Assembly: GCF_030717845.1 (NCBI RefSeq)
Contig: NZ_JAUZVZ010000031.1
Location: 1-33,083 of the forward strand
DNA: 33,083 bases
Direction: 5' to 3'
Source: Alkalimonas collagenimarina
GTDB taxonomy: Bacteria; Pseudomonadota; Gammaproteobacteria; Enterobacterales; Alteromonadaceae
The translations under genes and the position numbers were made by a program. Positions within the stretch are counted from its first letter, which is position 1; each line of letters opens with the position of its first letter. Positions 1 through 9,071 of the stretch are shown here, in pieces. The notes below the pieces were generated by a model, which saw only the letters and a program-made list of their open reading frames with translations, had not been told where the DNA came from and did not search any database.

Positions 1-20
1 GCTTACAAGCGGGTTTTTTT
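1..20 (+). terminator. Truncated rho-independent terminator of an upstream plus-strand gene
   Basis: The window opens with GCTT-AC-AAGCGGG followed by seven T. This reads as the loop-side half of a GC-rich hairpin plus its U-tract, with the outermost bases of the left arm lost at the window edge. It would end a plus-strand gene lying outside the window and converging on the lipoprotein gene. The missing arm is inferred. Confidence 0.5.
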
Positions 21-30
21 ATCAGAGCGA

Positions 31-2283
31 TCAGAGCGCATCACTGCAGCTTCCACTTTGTCCGAATGGGTTTGCAGGTGGCGCCACCGTTTCCGTCGTT
101 AAATCACTTGCCGCAGGAGTTAAAGTAAACTCGCGATAATTCATATTTTCAGTTCCTGCAGCAAAACCACTTACTTGCAATCTAACATCCAACCAAGGAG
201 CTACATCTCGTGGGTAGGTGACATGGAAGACAGCAATGCCATCTGCATTCGACGTAACGGTCGAAGGGACTGTCGCCAAGTTACCTGGCGTCAGTAGCCC
301 ATCACCATTCGTGTCTTCACCACTACCTGGAATTGGATCTCCATTACCATCAAATTCAATATCTAAAATACCATTAAAGTTCACATCCTCACTCATACAG
401 CCTGCTGTAACATCAGTTACCCAGCTTGTGAAGCTTTCAGGTGGTGGCGGATCTTTAATCCAAATACCTTTGCGGTAGCGTAATGATACAGCTGCAACAT
501 TCAACGGCTGATTTGCCACTGGATTACCAGAAGCATCGGTCACGATAATGGAAAACTCTTTACGATATAAACTCGCGGATGGGCTTTCGATGGTATTGCC
601 AGTTCCAAACCGGAAAAACAGTGTCCGGCCACCCACAGCAATGTCAGTTGAGTCAGTCACACCTGAATTACTAACCAGAGAAGCACTGATGATCAAATTT
701 TCACCTTCAACACCTGCGCCAGTCGTTAAGTCTGCGGTAAAAGATGTTGTCGCAACCCCTTGCGAGTTGGTTGTCGCAGTGCCCGAACTGATAGAACCGC
801 CAGCGCTGTTGTCCAAAGAAAATGCGACCAGCTGGTTTTTCACGGGATTATTATTTTCATCTCGAACGATGGCCCGAATAGAGCTGCTATCCCCTTGCAC
901 TAGCTGAGCAGGAAAAGCCTGAACTTCCATTTTAACGGGATTGACGGCTATAAACTCAACCACTTTTTGAGTGCTAATTTCATTATCACCACCTCGAGCT
1001 GAGATAGTGGCTAAACCGGCAAAAGATGACTGAACGAATACTTCCGCTTTGCCATCTGCATCCGTCATCGACTCGGTTACAACACGTTGGTCACTTAAGT
1101 CAGGCTCTGAGCTGGCTATACTGCCACGAGTTGTTGAAAACAATACGTTACGGTTCGCGTTTGGAATGTTATCCGTGAGCCATTCCAATTCCATCGATCT
1201 GGCTGTATTTAAATCCACTTCAGGAATACTAGCTTCGTTATCGCTATTGGCCAGAAAAACAAAGCTATCGGCTTTTACACTTAAACTAACCGACTGATTT
1301 AAACCAAGAGCAGCCACCAGCAAAGTATCATCTCCACTGCTCACAGCATCGTATGTAATGCTTACCTGTCCATTGCTGCCTGTCATTGGTGATGTTTGAC
1401 TCAGCGGGTTACCTAACTCAGAAGAAACCGTCAGAACCTCATTAGCAATACCTTGACCAGCCGCATCCTGTAAGGAGAAGTTGATGGCAACATGATCACC
1501 AAGCACCACCGCTGATGGTGCTACAACTTCTAACGTTGTCCCTACCACGCGAAGCAATAGCTCATCACGAATATTATTAACCCGGGCGCTGACCACGATA
1601 TCACGTACCGACTTATCAATTTGACTGGTCAAGGTTGCTTTCGCGATCCCGTCTTGCTCTGTTTCCGCGGAGGTTACGATCAACTCACCAGAGTCTGAGG
1701 AGAACGTAACCGGTACTCCTGATAACAAGACATTGTTACTGTCACGCACTAAAGCTGATAGTTCGATTTTATCGGAGGCGCCAGAGCCTAGTTGAGTCCG
1801 ATCGGCTAGCAAGCGAACACTGGCAATGGTAATTCCGCTTTCTCCCCCACCATCACCAGCTGAGTTAAAGCCGGCCGCGGCACTAGTATCTGTATTTTGC
1901 AACGTAGCTCGTAATTCACCCGCGCCACTAATATCACCCGCTCTAAGCTCAATCTCAGCCACTCCAGAGCTATCCGTTAATGCAGTGCCTGAGCTGGCAG
2001 ATAAAGTAGCCAAACCTTCAGAACTGAACTCAAATACAATGACACGTCCACTTATGGTGCCATTGTTCGTGGCTGATAAAGTCGCGCGAGCGGTTAATGG
2101 TTCAGCATCGGATAATTGGTCGGACGCTGCTCCTGCACTATCATTCAATTCAAGTTCTAGTGTAAAAACGGGAGCCGTCCCGGTACCACCATTACCACCA
2201 CCATCTAAAGTTCCACCACCACCACAAGCAACAAGTAGTAATGAAAAGAAGACAGCAGTTATACTAAGTTGGATGTTTCGCAT
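31..2283 (-). CDS. Outer-membrane lipoprotein with repeated bacterial Ig-like (Big_1) domains
   Basis: A 750-residue protein with a lipoprotein signal: a hydrophobic stretch ends in the lipobox LVAC (Cys20), followed by a Gly-rich linker. Several Big_1-type Ig repeats follow between about residues 155 and 560. Each shows the invasin/intimin-like pattern 'D..NNPV....V.FS...G..........T...G.A..T'. Near the C-terminus (about 633-666) are two Asp/Asn-rich loops, DVNFNGILD and EDTNGDGLL, that look like calcium-binding EF-hand or dockerin loops. I place the start at the ATG at 2283 because GGGAG lies 7 nt before it; an in-frame ATG at 2304 lacks this. The likely role is adhesion or cell-surface structure. 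The substrate is unknown and there is no operon partner. Confidence 0.8.
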   Translation of the reverse strand: MRNIQLSITAVFFSLLLVACGGGGTLDGGGNGGTGTAPVFTLELELNDSAGAASDQLSDAEPLTARATLSATNNGTISGRVIVFEFSSEGLATLSASSGTALTDSSGVAEIELRAGDISGAGELRATLQNTDTSAAAGFNSAGDGGGESGITIASVRLLADRTQLGSGASDKIELSALVRDSNNVLLSGVPVTFSSDSGELIVTSAETEQDGIAKATLTSQIDKSVRDIVVSARVNNIRDELLLRVVGTTLEVVAPSAVVLGDHVAINFSLQDAAGQGIANEVLTVSSELGNPLSQTSPMTGSNGQVSITYDAVSSGDDTLLVAALGLNQSVSLSVKADSFVFLANSDNEASIPEVDLNTARSMELEWLTDNIPNANRNVLFSTTRGSIASSEPDLSDQRVVTESMTDADGKAEVFVQSSFAGLATISARGGDNEISTQKVVEFIAVNPVKMEVQAFPAQLVQGDSSSIRAIVRDENNNPVKNQLVAFSLDNSAGGSISSGTATTNSQGVATTSFTADLTTGAGVEGENLIISASLVSNSGVTDSTDIAVGGRTLFFRFGTGNTIESPSASLYRKEFSIIVTDASGNPVANQPLNVAAVSLRYRKGIWIKDPPPPESFTSWVTDVTAGCMSEDVNFNGILDIEFDGNGDPIPGSGEDTNGDGLLTPGNLATVPSTVTSNADGIAVFHVTYPRDVAPWLDVRLQVSGFAAGTENMNYREFTLTPAASDLTTETVAPPANPFGQSGSCSDAL

Positions 2284-2453
2284 TAAAACGCTCCCGGACT
2301 TCATTATTTTTATTGGTTTATTATCTATTCTGTATCTTAGCCCATGATTTATCCAGCCGTCACACCATTTCTTAAAAAAAATTCAATTGATGTTGGTTGT
2401 TAACCATCAAACTGATAACCTTTAAAGACTCCGAGTCTAAACAATTACGCTGT

Positions 2454-3797
2454 ATGCAAACTACAAAAAAACTCAGTCTTACCAGCCGTATAGTCATTGG
2501 CATGATTTCCGGGATCGTGCTTGGTGCCTGCTTGCAATGGTTTTTAGCCGGTCAAGATGAACGTAACATCCCACTATTTTTATTCGACTTACCAGTCAAA
2601 GCCTTTTTTATCGATGGCTTGTTTCATATTGGAGGTCAAATTTTCATTGCCAGTTTGCAAATGCTGGTGGTGCCATTAGTGTTTATCTCACTGGTCTGTG
2701 GAACCTGTTCTTTATCCGATGCCAGTACCTTGGGTCGTCTGGGTGCTAAATCGGTAGGGCTTTACTTAGTCACAACCGCCATTGCGATTACCCTCGCTAT
2801 TACAGCAGCCTTATTGATAGGCCCTGGCGTTGGGGTCGATATGCAAACCGATACCACCTTTAGTACTGCAGAAGCACCTGGCTTGGCCCAAGTCATTATT
2901 AATATGTTCCCACGGAACCCTATTAATGCCATGGCCGAAGGCAATATGCTGCAAATCATTATTTTTGCTGTGTTATTTGGTATAGCAACGGCTATGAGTG
3001 GTAAACCAGGCGAGCGCATTGCTGATTTATTTCAGGATTTGAATGCCATTGTGATGAAGTTAGTGACCATCTTGATGAACTTGGCACCTTATGGGGTTTT
3101 CTGTTTGATGGTGCGAGTGTTCAGTACCATGGGACTGGATATGTTCAGTAGCCTTGCCGCTTACTTCTTCGTGGTGTTAGGTGTCTTGTTACTGCATGGC
3201 TTTGTGACCTACCCTTTGCTGCTCAAGCTACTTACTGGCCTAAATCCGGTTATTTTCATGCGTAAAATGCGCGCAGCTGCTTTGTTTGCCTTTAGTACTT
3301 CAAGCAGCAATGCCACCATCCCAGTTACTTTGGAAACCGTCACCAAAAAGCTGGGGGTTAAAAACAGTATTGGCTCTTTCACGGTACCATTGGGTGCAAC
3401 CATCAATATGGATGGTACCGCCATCATGCAGGGCGTGGCGACCGTCTTTATCGCTCAAGTGTTTGGGGTTGATCTATCACTGACGGATTTCTTGATGGTC
3501 ATTTTAACCGCAACTCTTGCATCGGTTGGAACAGCCGGAGTGCCTGGCGTAGGTTTAATCATGCTAGCCATGGTACTGCAACAAGTCGGCTTGCCGGTAG
3601 AGGGGATAGCATTGATTATTGGTGTCGATCGCCTGCTCGATATGACCAGAACCTCGGTCAATATCACCGGTGATTCTATGGTGTCATGCGTTATTGCGAA
3701 AAGCGAAAAACAGCTGGATGAAACCGTCTTTAACGATCCGGAAGCAGGACGCAATGATGAAGAGTCCGTCGACTTTAAACACATTCATAATAGCTAA
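2454..3797 (+). CDS. Dicarboxylate/amino acid:cation symporter (DAACS/SDF family)
   Basis: A 447-residue inner-membrane transporter of the GltP/DctA/SstT family, which imports acidic amino acids, C4-dicarboxylates or related substrates with Na+ or H+. Visible hallmarks are the serine-rich hairpin-1 motif STSSSNATIP (about 280-290), the TM7 motif NMDGT (about 318), the hairpin-2 motif GTAGVPGVG, and the substrate-binding helix DRLLDMTRTSVNITGDS. The C-terminal tail is acidic. The ATG at 2454 is preferred; the frame is also open from a TTG at 2397, but MQTTKKLSLTSRIVIG matches a normal family N-terminus. No strong ribosome-binding site is seen. The exact substrate cannot be read from the sequence. 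It is monocistronic and converges on tpm. Confidence 0.92.
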   Translation: MQTTKKLSLTSRIVIGMISGIVLGACLQWFLAGQDERNIPLFLFDLPVKAFFIDGLFHIGGQIFIASLQMLVVPLVFISLVCGTCSLSDASTLGRLGAKSVGLYLVTTAIAITLAITAALLIGPGVGVDMQTDTTFSTAEAPGLAQVIINMFPRNPINAMAEGNMLQIIIFAVLFGIATAMSGKPGERIADLFQDLNAIVMKLVTILMNLAPYGVFCLMVRVFSTMGLDMFSSLAAYFFVVLGVLLLHGFVTYPLLLKLLTGLNPVIFMRKMRAAALFAFSTSSSNATIPVTLETVTKKLGVKNSIGSFTVPLGATINMDGTAIMQGVATVFIAQVFGVDLSLTDFLMVILTATLASVGTAGVPGVGLIMLAMVLQQVGLPVEGIALIIGVDRLLDMTRTSVNITGDSMVSCVIAKSEKQLDETVFNDPEAGRNDEESVDFKHIHNS

Positions 3798-3812
3798 ATA
3801 ACTACACGAACT

Positions 3813-3846
3813 CTGCCCTAAGCTGTATTACTTCAGCTTAGGGCAG
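3813..3846. terminator. Bidirectional terminator hairpin between symporter and tpm
   Basis: A perfect 13-bp inverted repeat, CTGCCCTAAGCTG / CAGCTTAGGGCAG, with an 8-nt loop. It sits between converging genes, and the tpm stop codon (3838-3840 on the plus strand) lies inside the right arm. No clear T-run flanks either side, so intrinsic termination is inferred from position and stem strength. Confidence 0.6.
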
Positions 3847-4491
3847 TTGAATACGCCATGCTTTTTCTATCAACGAACTGGTGGCGAAAGCCCGGCGAGC
3901 AAAACCAAGGCCAGTTCGATTGCTGATGGCGAGTAAGTCAATCTGCGCCCCGGCAAATAGCTGGCGAATCTCCGCTTCAAACACGGCAAAAGGCGGCCCC
4001 TGTTTTTCTTCTGGTGGGTATTCCAGACTAATCACTAACAAAGTACTACCTTCAGGAAGAACCCGCCGTAGGTGCTTAACATAACGCTGCCTCATTTCAA
4101 CAGGCAACGCAATGAGTGCGGCTCTATCATACGCCAAACAACACTCAGTACAGTTGTCTTTAGTCAGTTGAAAAAAATCTCCTTGCAGTAAGCGAAGGCG
4201 CTCCGTGGTATAGACCTGATAATGCGCTGTTTTATGCAGCGACAACGGCAACTGCTGTTCCTGAAAAAAGTCAGCACAGGCACGCTCAGCCAGCTCAACA
4301 CCGACGACTGGTATATGCTGGCGCAAAAAAATCATATCCATACTTTTGCCGCATAATGGCACCAATACCTGTGAGTGCAACTCTGGCTGATAAACACGGC
4401 TCCAGCAGCTCTGCAGCAATGGATGCACCTGATCGAGATGAAACCCAGGATAAGGTTGTTGCCAGCATTCTAACCAAAATGCGTGCTGCAC
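3838..4491 (-). CDS. tpm: Thiopurine S-methyltransferase family protein
   Basis: A 217-residue SAM-dependent methyltransferase. Bacterial members methylate thiopurines and in some species selenium or tellurium compounds. The N-terminus follows the TPMT pattern (AFW..CWQQ...GFH). The SAM-binding core is visible as VLVPLCGKSMDM (about 42-53) and VVGVELAE (about 62-69), followed by the QGDFF and AYDRAAL segments. The start is a GTG that directly abuts the sohB stop codon (TAA then GTG), so the two genes form a coupled minus-strand pair. Length fits the family (about 215-220). The physiological substrate in this organism is unknown; the family call is firm. Confidence 0.9.
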   Translation of the reverse strand: MQHAFWLECWQQPYPGFHLDQVHPLLQSCWSRVYQPELHSQVLVPLCGKSMDMIFLRQHIPVVGVELAERACADFFQEQQLPLSLHKTAHYQVYTTERLRLLQGDFFQLTKDNCTECCLAYDRAALIALPVEMRQRYVKHLRRVLPEGSTLLVISLEYPPEEKQGPPFAVFEAEIRQLFAGAQIDLLAISNRTGLGFARRAFATSSLIEKAWRIQLP

Positions 4492-5487
4492 TTATTTCTG
4501 CCAATGAAACGATGAGAGTTTCTGCCACAACTGCTCCAAAGCGGATGCTGCACCAGCCCCCATACGCTCAGCTAATTTTTTCCTTTGCTGAAACTTCACT
4601 TGCATTACCCGGCGATGACTAATTTGTTCAATCAGATAATCATCGCTGGTTTGCAGTGCATCAACCAATTTAAGCTCAAGTGCCTGACGCCCTAACCAAT
4701 ACTCACCTGTCGCCACCTCGTCGATATTCAACACTTCGCGATGGGTAAACACATGGTCTTTAAATAAGTGATGGGTCTGTTCTAGCTCTTGTTGAAATTT
4801 TTGCCTGCCTTTTTCGGTATTTTCACCAAACAGGGTAACGGTACGCTTAAATTCTCCTGCAGTAAATTGCTCGAAATCGATGTTGTTTTTTTGCAAAAAT
4901 TTATGAAAGTTGGGCAGTTGTGCCAACACGCCAATCGAGCCAATAATGGCAAAAGGAGCCGCAATAATTCGATGGGCAATACATGCCATCATATAGCCGC
5001 CACTGGCCGCTACTTTATCAACCGCTACCGTTAAGTTGATATCACGCTGACGAATACGATCCAGCTGAGACGCACCAAGCCCGTACCCATGCACCACACC
5101 ACCACCACTTTCTAAACGAACAAATACCTCGTCCTCAGGTGTTGCCACCGCCAGAACCGCTGTAACTTCTTCTCGTAAAGCATCCACCTCGGCAGCAGCC
5201 ATACTGCCATGAAAATCAATGACAAAAGTGGTGGGCAATGCATCCGTAGCTTCAGCTTTCTTTTGCTGCTTGCTCCAGCGCTTAAAGGCTTTTTTATCAA
5301 GTAACTCGCCTTGAAGCTCTGTTTGTAACTGACGGTATTCATCCGACAGATCAGTAAACTGAAACTCGCCTTTTTTGGGTTTCTGCCGCATCGCAGCTCC
5401 CGCAATTAAACCAATAATCAGACCAACAGCGATCACAATCGTGGCCGCTTTTGCCAGAAACAAACCATAGTCGAATAGAAATTCCAA
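4492..5487 (-). CDS. sohB: SohB-type inner-membrane S49 peptidase
   Basis: A 331-residue membrane-anchored serine peptidase of family S49, related to signal peptide peptidase SppA. One N-terminal membrane segment (about 8-32) precedes a basic linker and the peptidase domain. The Ser/Lys dyad is recognisable: Ser162 in VAASGGYMMAC and Lys214 in AGEFKRT. I choose a TTG start at 5487. It has GGAG 6 nt upstream, and the resulting N-terminus (M)EFLFDYGLFLAK aligns with E. coli SohB MELLSEYGLFLAK. The in-frame ATGs at 5514, 5523 and beyond have no good ribosome-binding site and would add non-homologous residues. tpm follows immediately. Its role in membrane-protein quality control is inferred from the family. 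Confidence 0.9.
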   Translation of the reverse strand: MEFLFDYGLFLAKAATIVIAVGLIIGLIAGAAMRQKPKKGEFQFTDLSDEYRQLQTELQGELLDKKAFKRWSKQQKKAEATDALPTTFVIDFHGSMAAAEVDALREEVTAVLAVATPEDEVFVRLESGGGVVHGYGLGASQLDRIRQRDINLTVAVDKVAASGGYMMACIAHRIIAAPFAIIGSIGVLAQLPNFHKFLQKNNIDFEQFTAGEFKRTVTLFGENTEKGRQKFQQELEQTHHLFKDHVFTHREVLNIDEVATGEYWLGRQALELKLVDALQTSDDYLIEQISHRRVMQVKFQQRKKLAERMGAGAASALEQLWQKLSSFHWQK

Positions 5488-5580
5488 AGTATCTCTCCAT
5501 ACCTCAATAAACATAGTGTGCATTGTACACAAAAAATCGTTGAGAACGATTTTTGCGGCGTACCAAGGATGAGCATGCAT

Positions 5581-5605
5581 AAAAAAGCCCGGCGAACCGG
5601 GCTTT
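5581..5605 (-). terminator. Rho-independent terminator after the VolA-like lipase gene
   Basis: On the minus strand a hairpin GCCCGG-TTCG-CCGGGC is flanked by AAA/TTT that extends the stem, and it is followed by a run of T (plus-strand A-run at 5581-5586). It lies just downstream of the lipase stop at 5629 and separates that gene from sohB. Confidence 0.85.
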
Positions 5606-5628
5606 CGTAACGAGTAAGATTTTATCGA

Positions 5629-8013
5629 TTACTCATTGCTTTGTAACACCATAGGGTTGGTCACATTAACAGCTGCTCCCCCTGTGGCGAAAAAGCTAGC
5701 CATCTGCATTTGCATCTCGCCCGTAACTGCTGCACTAGAAGCAGGGCTTAAAATAGAACCATGGTCACCAGCAATAAACCGACTGATTGCCGCGCCTTCA
5801 ACAGGAACTGGCCCAGCTACAGCAGGGATGGTTGCAGCGCCGAGCAAGCGGGCCATCGGTTCTGTACCGGCTAAAGGCATAGAACCAGCGGCCAAGGCTG
5901 CTGCAGGATTAAAGTAACCATTTGGTATCACCTGATCTGGCAGGTTCATATCACCATCGCCTGCCACCATCAACATATGTACGGGTGTATCGGTAGCAAT
6001 AAGTTGCTGCAGATAGTTGTTTGGATCACCAGAATCGGTAATGGTTTGCGCAGCGAAAGCAAAACGGGTCAAATTGCCTTGAATTTGAGCCAAGGCCGCT
6101 GTCTCGCCTGACATCGTTAAATCAGCCAAAAAATCATCAACGTACTGAGCAACACAACCAGTAAACTGGGCTTCAGAAGCGGTACCAGGAGCTGGACAAC
6201 CATTCGCAACAGCAAAGCCAACTAATGCTGCTGAGTTGTCATCATCTGCCCCTAAAATCACGCTGGCTTTGATCAAGCCGCCAAATTGTGGCGAATCCAG
6301 TAGGAAATTAGCCACCGCACCACCTGGCATCGCTAAATTCACACTTTGCACTTCATACAATGCATCCAGCATTAGATTACCCGTCGATGTATTCGCTAAA
6401 GCGACCATAGAGGAACCAGCAATAGCGCCTAGTGAATGGCCTAACACATGCACATTGGTGGTATCCAACTCAACGCCTTGCGTAAAGTTTAATGCCAATC
6501 TAAGCCCTAACATATCATGGATGCTTTGGCGCAAGTTATCACGAGTCACCAACAAGTTACCCAAATTCATATAGACGGTAGCATTGCCTTGCAATCCACA
6601 ACTCGCTCCTGAAGCATTGATCGGACCAAAACCACGACTGCCATGCAGAGGATGATCAATGGCAACGGTAGCAAAACCTGCCTGTGTTAAGGCACTGGTC
6701 ACCGCCAGCATGTTTTCTTTACACGACGTAATGCCATGTTGCAGCATCACCACTGGCCAGCCAGCATCAGGCATGGTAAATGCATTTTCATCCGGTACGG
6801 TCATTTGTACATCAAGGCTTGCTTGCACTCGTGGCAATGGGATGGTGTTAAATTTGGTTAAATGACGACGTTCATCCAATCCAAAGTCACGCAGTGAACC
6901 ACCTGATGCTGCATTACAGAAAGCGTCATTCATCATCTGCTCGCCTTCCAGCTCAGACTCCAACCCCGTGATTTGCTCATCAGATAAAGAAGCAATAATG
7001 GCTCCGGTGTCACAGCGGGCTGTCCAACTGGTGTTCAAAGGACCTTGAGGGTTCTCTTCGGTTGGCACACCAGAATAGTAAGGAAGTGTCACACTACCTG
7101 CATAATAGCGGACCAAGCCAAAACCTTGCTCGACAGGAAATTGAGGGCTAAGGTCTGCCACCGTCATGCCGGTATTTTGTACCTGAACCACCGGCTGAGC
7201 CCCTTGCTGAATACCAGCAGCGAGTAATTGCTTGGTGGTTGCCAACACATCGGCGGTCGATTGTGTGGTAATGGCAGCCGTATAAATCACACTGGATTTA
7301 TCCAAACCACCTGAGGACACTACACTTTCATAGCTATTAATAACGCCTTGCAACTGACGCTGCTGGGCAGAACCCAAAGGAGCCGTTGTCAGATCTTGTT
7401 GCAGCAGCTCGTAAGTGGTCGATGGCGCAATGGAGCGACCTTCAGAGTCACGTAAGGTTTCGGTAAGAGCAACAATATAGGTGGTATTGCCTTTTAAAGG
7501 ACGAAATGGGATCACCGCAACATTATTGCCACTCGCGGCTGTAAAAAAGTCTTGTCCAAAGGCAAGTTCACCAACGAGCTGACAAGCCACCCCCTGCGGT
7601 AAAGCTTGACACTCCTCTGCACTTGACGTTGGCCCGCCCATCACTACCTCAAACAGACGTACAGCACCTGGCGCACTGGCCGACTGCGCATCTAAGCTAA
7701 CACCTGGCGCAAATCGTAATTCAATACTGAACGGGTTTTGTGTCGACCAGCCATCAAGCGCACCCAATGCAGTCTGCGGGTTGGTATAATCCTGGCTATC
7801 AGCATCGAGTGTTAAGGTGCCGTCAGTAGTGCCTAAGAATAATAAGTCATTAGGTACGGATACATCACCCGCACCCGGGTCAAACACCACGCGTGAGCTC
7901 GGAACTACCGTCCCTTCTTGAGCCACGTCTTCTTTGATATCATCGAGTGAATCACCGCACGCTGCCAGACCCAATGCGCTGGCAATCGCTAAACTAATCG
8001 CAAGCTTTTTCAT
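5629..8013 (-). CDS. VolA/Pla-1-type extracellular lipase, lipoprotein
   Basis: A 794-residue lipoprotein with signal MKKLAISLAIASALGLAAC (lipidated Cys19), probably surface-exposed. The N-terminal third (to about 400) is the domain typical of the Pla-1/cef/VolA lipase family. The C-terminal half is an alpha/beta hydrolase with oxyanion segment LQHGITS (424-430), nucleophile elbow GHSLG (Ser527), a candidate acid in AGDGDMN (686 or 688), and a candidate catalytic His751 in GDHGS. VolA of Vibrio cholerae hydrolyses lysophosphatidylcholine to release fatty acids for uptake; a similar phospholipid-scavenging role is inferred. The ribosome-binding site GGGGAG lies 5 nt before the ATG. The gene is monocistronic, with its own terminator downstream. 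Confidence 0.88.
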   Translation of the reverse strand: MKKLAISLAIASALGLAACGDSLDDIKEDVAQEGTVVPSSRVVFDPGAGDVSVPNDLLFLGTTDGTLTLDADSQDYTNPQTALGALDGWSTQNPFSIELRFAPGVSLDAQSASAPGAVRLFEVVMGGPTSSAEECQALPQGVACQLVGELAFGQDFFTAASGNNVAVIPFRPLKGNTTYIVALTETLRDSEGRSIAPSTTYELLQQDLTTAPLGSAQQRQLQGVINSYESVVSSGGLDKSSVIYTAAITTQSTADVLATTKQLLAAGIQQGAQPVVQVQNTGMTVADLSPQFPVEQGFGLVRYYAGSVTLPYYSGVPTEENPQGPLNTSWTARCDTGAIIASLSDEQITGLESELEGEQMMNDAFCNAASGGSLRDFGLDERRHLTKFNTIPLPRVQASLDVQMTVPDENAFTMPDAGWPVVMLQHGITSCKENMLAVTSALTQAGFATVAIDHPLHGSRGFGPINASGASCGLQGNATVYMNLGNLLVTRDNLRQSIHDMLGLRLALNFTQGVELDTTNVHVLGHSLGAIAGSSMVALANTSTGNLMLDALYEVQSVNLAMPGGAVANFLLDSPQFGGLIKASVILGADDDNSAALVGFAVANGCPAPGTASEAQFTGCVAQYVDDFLADLTMSGETAALAQIQGNLTRFAFAAQTITDSGDPNNYLQQLIATDTPVHMLMVAGDGDMNLPDQVIPNGYFNPAAALAAGSMPLAGTEPMARLLGAATIPAVAGPVPVEGAAISRFIAGDHGSILSPASSAAVTGEMQMQMASFFATGGAAVNVTNPMVLQSNE

Positions 8014-8231
8014 AAACTCTCCCCGTCCTTACCTATTTTTTGTTTTTGCAACATCGTATGTTGGCTGATATTTTTGAAGTTTAGCTGCTTATCCCAACAG
8101 CTTAGACCAGTTAAACTTAACTCAATCGAATTAAAATCGCTAGCTGAAAAACCAGCTTCTGTCGCAAAAGATGAAAAAAAAAACCAAAACGCGTATGCTG
8201 TCGGCGTTTTTCAGACTTGGAATTACTTCTC

Positions 8232-8978
8232 ATGAACACCTACAAAGCGCCTGCATCGCTGCTCAGCAATAAAGTTATTCTTGTTACCGGAGCCGGTGAT
8301 GGTATAGGCAAAGAAGCGGCTCTCACTTTCGCTCGGTATGGAGCAACGGTGATACTTCTGGGTAAAACCACCAGTAAATTGACAGCAGTCTATGATGAAA
8401 TCTGTACCAAAGGCGGTTCAGAGCCTGCGATTATTCCGCTGGATTTAAAAGGTGCCAGCCAGAAAAACTATCAGGATATGGCGGCCTCTATTGAGTCTGA
8501 GTTCGGGCGCCTCGATGGCATATTGCATAATGCAGGCATTTTGGGTGGCTTAGCCCCGTTTGAACATATCAAACAAGATATTTGGAATGATATCCTTCAG
8601 GTCAACTTGACAGGGCCTATGCTGCTGACACAAGCACTTTTGCCTGTACTCAGAAAAGCAGACCATGGCTCAATTGTATTTACCTCTTCAGGTGTAGGGC
8701 GTCAGGGAAAAGCCTACTGGGGTGGCTATGCCGTATCCAAATTTGCTACCGAGGGCCTGATGCAGACACTGGCTGATGAGTTTAGCGAAAGCAGCATTCG
8801 TGTGAACTGCATCAACCCAGGGGCTACCCGTACCACCATGCGTGCTCGTGCCTACCCAGCGGAAAATAGTCAGTTATTGAAAACACCAGCCGATTTAATG
8901 TGGTTATATTTGTATCTGATGGGCGATGATAGCCTGGAGATAAACGGCCAATCACTGGATGCTCAACCTAAACCGTGA
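8232..8978 (+). CDS. yciK: YciK-type short-chain dehydrogenase/reductase
   Basis: A 248-residue classical SDR. The Rossmann cofactor motif is TGAGDGIG, followed by HNAG, the catalytic serine in FTSSGVGRQG, and the YAVSK Tyr-Lys pair (here GGYAVSKFATEG). The INPGATRT.MRA segment and the ending LMGDDS...DAQP track E. coli YciK along the whole length. The substrate of YciK is not established, so only an oxidoreductase role is safe. The ATG at 8232 is chosen over an upstream in-frame TTG at 8217 because it gives the family N-terminus. The gene is divergent from the lipase, with about 218 nt between the two starts, and stands alone. Confidence 0.9.
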   Translation: MNTYKAPASLLSNKVILVTGAGDGIGKEAALTFARYGATVILLGKTTSKLTAVYDEICTKGGSEPAIIPLDLKGASQKNYQDMAASIESEFGRLDGILHNAGILGGLAPFEHIKQDIWNDILQVNLTGPMLLTQALLPVLRKADHGSIVFTSSGVGRQGKAYWGGYAVSKFATEGLMQTLADEFSESSIRVNCINPGATRTTMRARAYPAENSQLLKTPADLMWLYLYLMGDDSLEINGQSLDAQPKP

Positions 8979-9002
8979 TGACATCGTCTAAACGTTCATG
9001 AC

Positions 9003-9032
9003 AAGCAATAAGCCCTCACGGGCTTATTGCTT
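9003..9032. terminator. Bidirectional terminator between yciK and the H-NS-like gene
   Basis: A perfect 13-bp hairpin, AAGCAATAAGCCC / GGGCTTATTGCTT with loop TCAC, lies between the converging genes (stops at 8978 and 9072). The AT-rich outer arm supplies short T/A tracts in both directions. Confidence 0.75.
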
Positions 9033-9071
9033 AAAGCGGCATCACACAGCATACCACTCGGCTATTGCAAT

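Noticed and set aside
218-2347. Several open frames on the plus strand opposite the Ig-repeat lipoprotein
   Set aside because: Shadows of the minus-strand gene: no ribosome-binding sites and low-complexity Pro/Ser/Val content that mirrors the repeats.
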